Assembly (NCBI GenBank): GCA_030590765.1
Contig: JAUVCP010000149.1
Span: forward strand, 1 to 6,063
Direction of reading: 5' to 3'
Length of the DNA stretch: 6,063 bases
From: Flavobacteriaceae bacterium
GTDB taxonomy: Bacteria > Bacteroidota > Bacteroidia > Flavobacteriales > Flavobacteriaceae
Part shown: piece by piece, positions 6,060 to 6,063 of the stretch
Layout: each line of letters starts with the position of its first letter
How positions within the stretch are numbered: position 1 is the stretch's first letter
Notes under the pieces: generated by a model
Seen by the model: only the letters and a program-made list of their open reading frames with translations
Database searches by the model: none
Told to the model about the DNA's origin: nothing
Made by a program: the position numbers and the translations under genes

Positions 6060-6063
6060 ATGA
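6060..6063 (+). CDS. Possible first codon of a further gene (cut by window end)
   Basis: An ATG at 6060-6062 is the last complete codon of the window. It is preceded by an A-rich leader with AAAGGAAAAT (6041-6050), and the nearest AGGA is 13 bases upstream. The context, about 150 bases after a terminator and with a purine-rich run, looks like a translation start, but only four bases are visible. The product cannot be named. Confidence 0.35.

Overview
The window looks like chromosomal DNA from a low-GC member of the Bacteroidetes, most likely a flavobacterium-type organism. Four things point there: the gene order (DUF4175-like protein, ybeY, mnmG, a Methyltransf_23-type methyltransferase, an OmpH/Skp-like lipoprotein), A-rich translation starts with little Shine-Dalgarno character, a promoter upstream of the last gene that fits the Bacteroidetes -33/-7 pattern (TTG, 19 bases, TAnnTTTG), and a YbeY with the Bacteroidetes-style GYKD motif. 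All genes read on the + strand. Family assignments rest on recognition of protein sequence and motifs, not on a database search.

Layout. Bases 1-1268 hold the 3' part of a long, charged, coiled-coil protein (DUF4175 type) that begins outside the window. ybeY (1276-1689, endoribonuclease for 16S rRNA maturation) follows after 7 bases. mnmG (1732-3609, tRNA wobble-uridine modification) is intact. Next comes a broken lipoprotein gene (about 3615-4203) that needs two frameshift corrections. Its end overlaps the start of an intact SAM-dependent methyltransferase (4193-5068). After an AT-rich gap with a good promoter comes an OmpH/Skp-like lipoprotein (5293-5856), closed by a clear intrinsic terminator (5878-5906). 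The last bases (6060-6063) may be the start codon of another gene.

The most striking non-coding signal is a pair of parS-like centromere sites, one on each side of mnmG. The left site is TGTTTCACGTGGAACA at 1704-1719 and the right one is TGTTCCACGTGAAACA at 3616-3631. Each differs from a perfect 16-bp parS palindrome at one base pair. They are exact reverse complements of each other, and the identity extends to 18 bp. This suggests a ParB-loaded, origin-proximal region built around mnmG. Two DnaA-box-like 9-mers near 5977-5997 fit that idea only weakly.

Functionally, ybeY and mnmG are both translation-quality genes (rRNA processing and tRNA modification). The OmpH-like lipoprotein is probably an envelope factor with its own promoter. 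The methyltransferase substrate cannot be told from the sequence. The lipoprotein gene between mnmG and the methyltransferase appears to start inside the right-hand parS site and to be recently broken, or else damaged by sequencing error.
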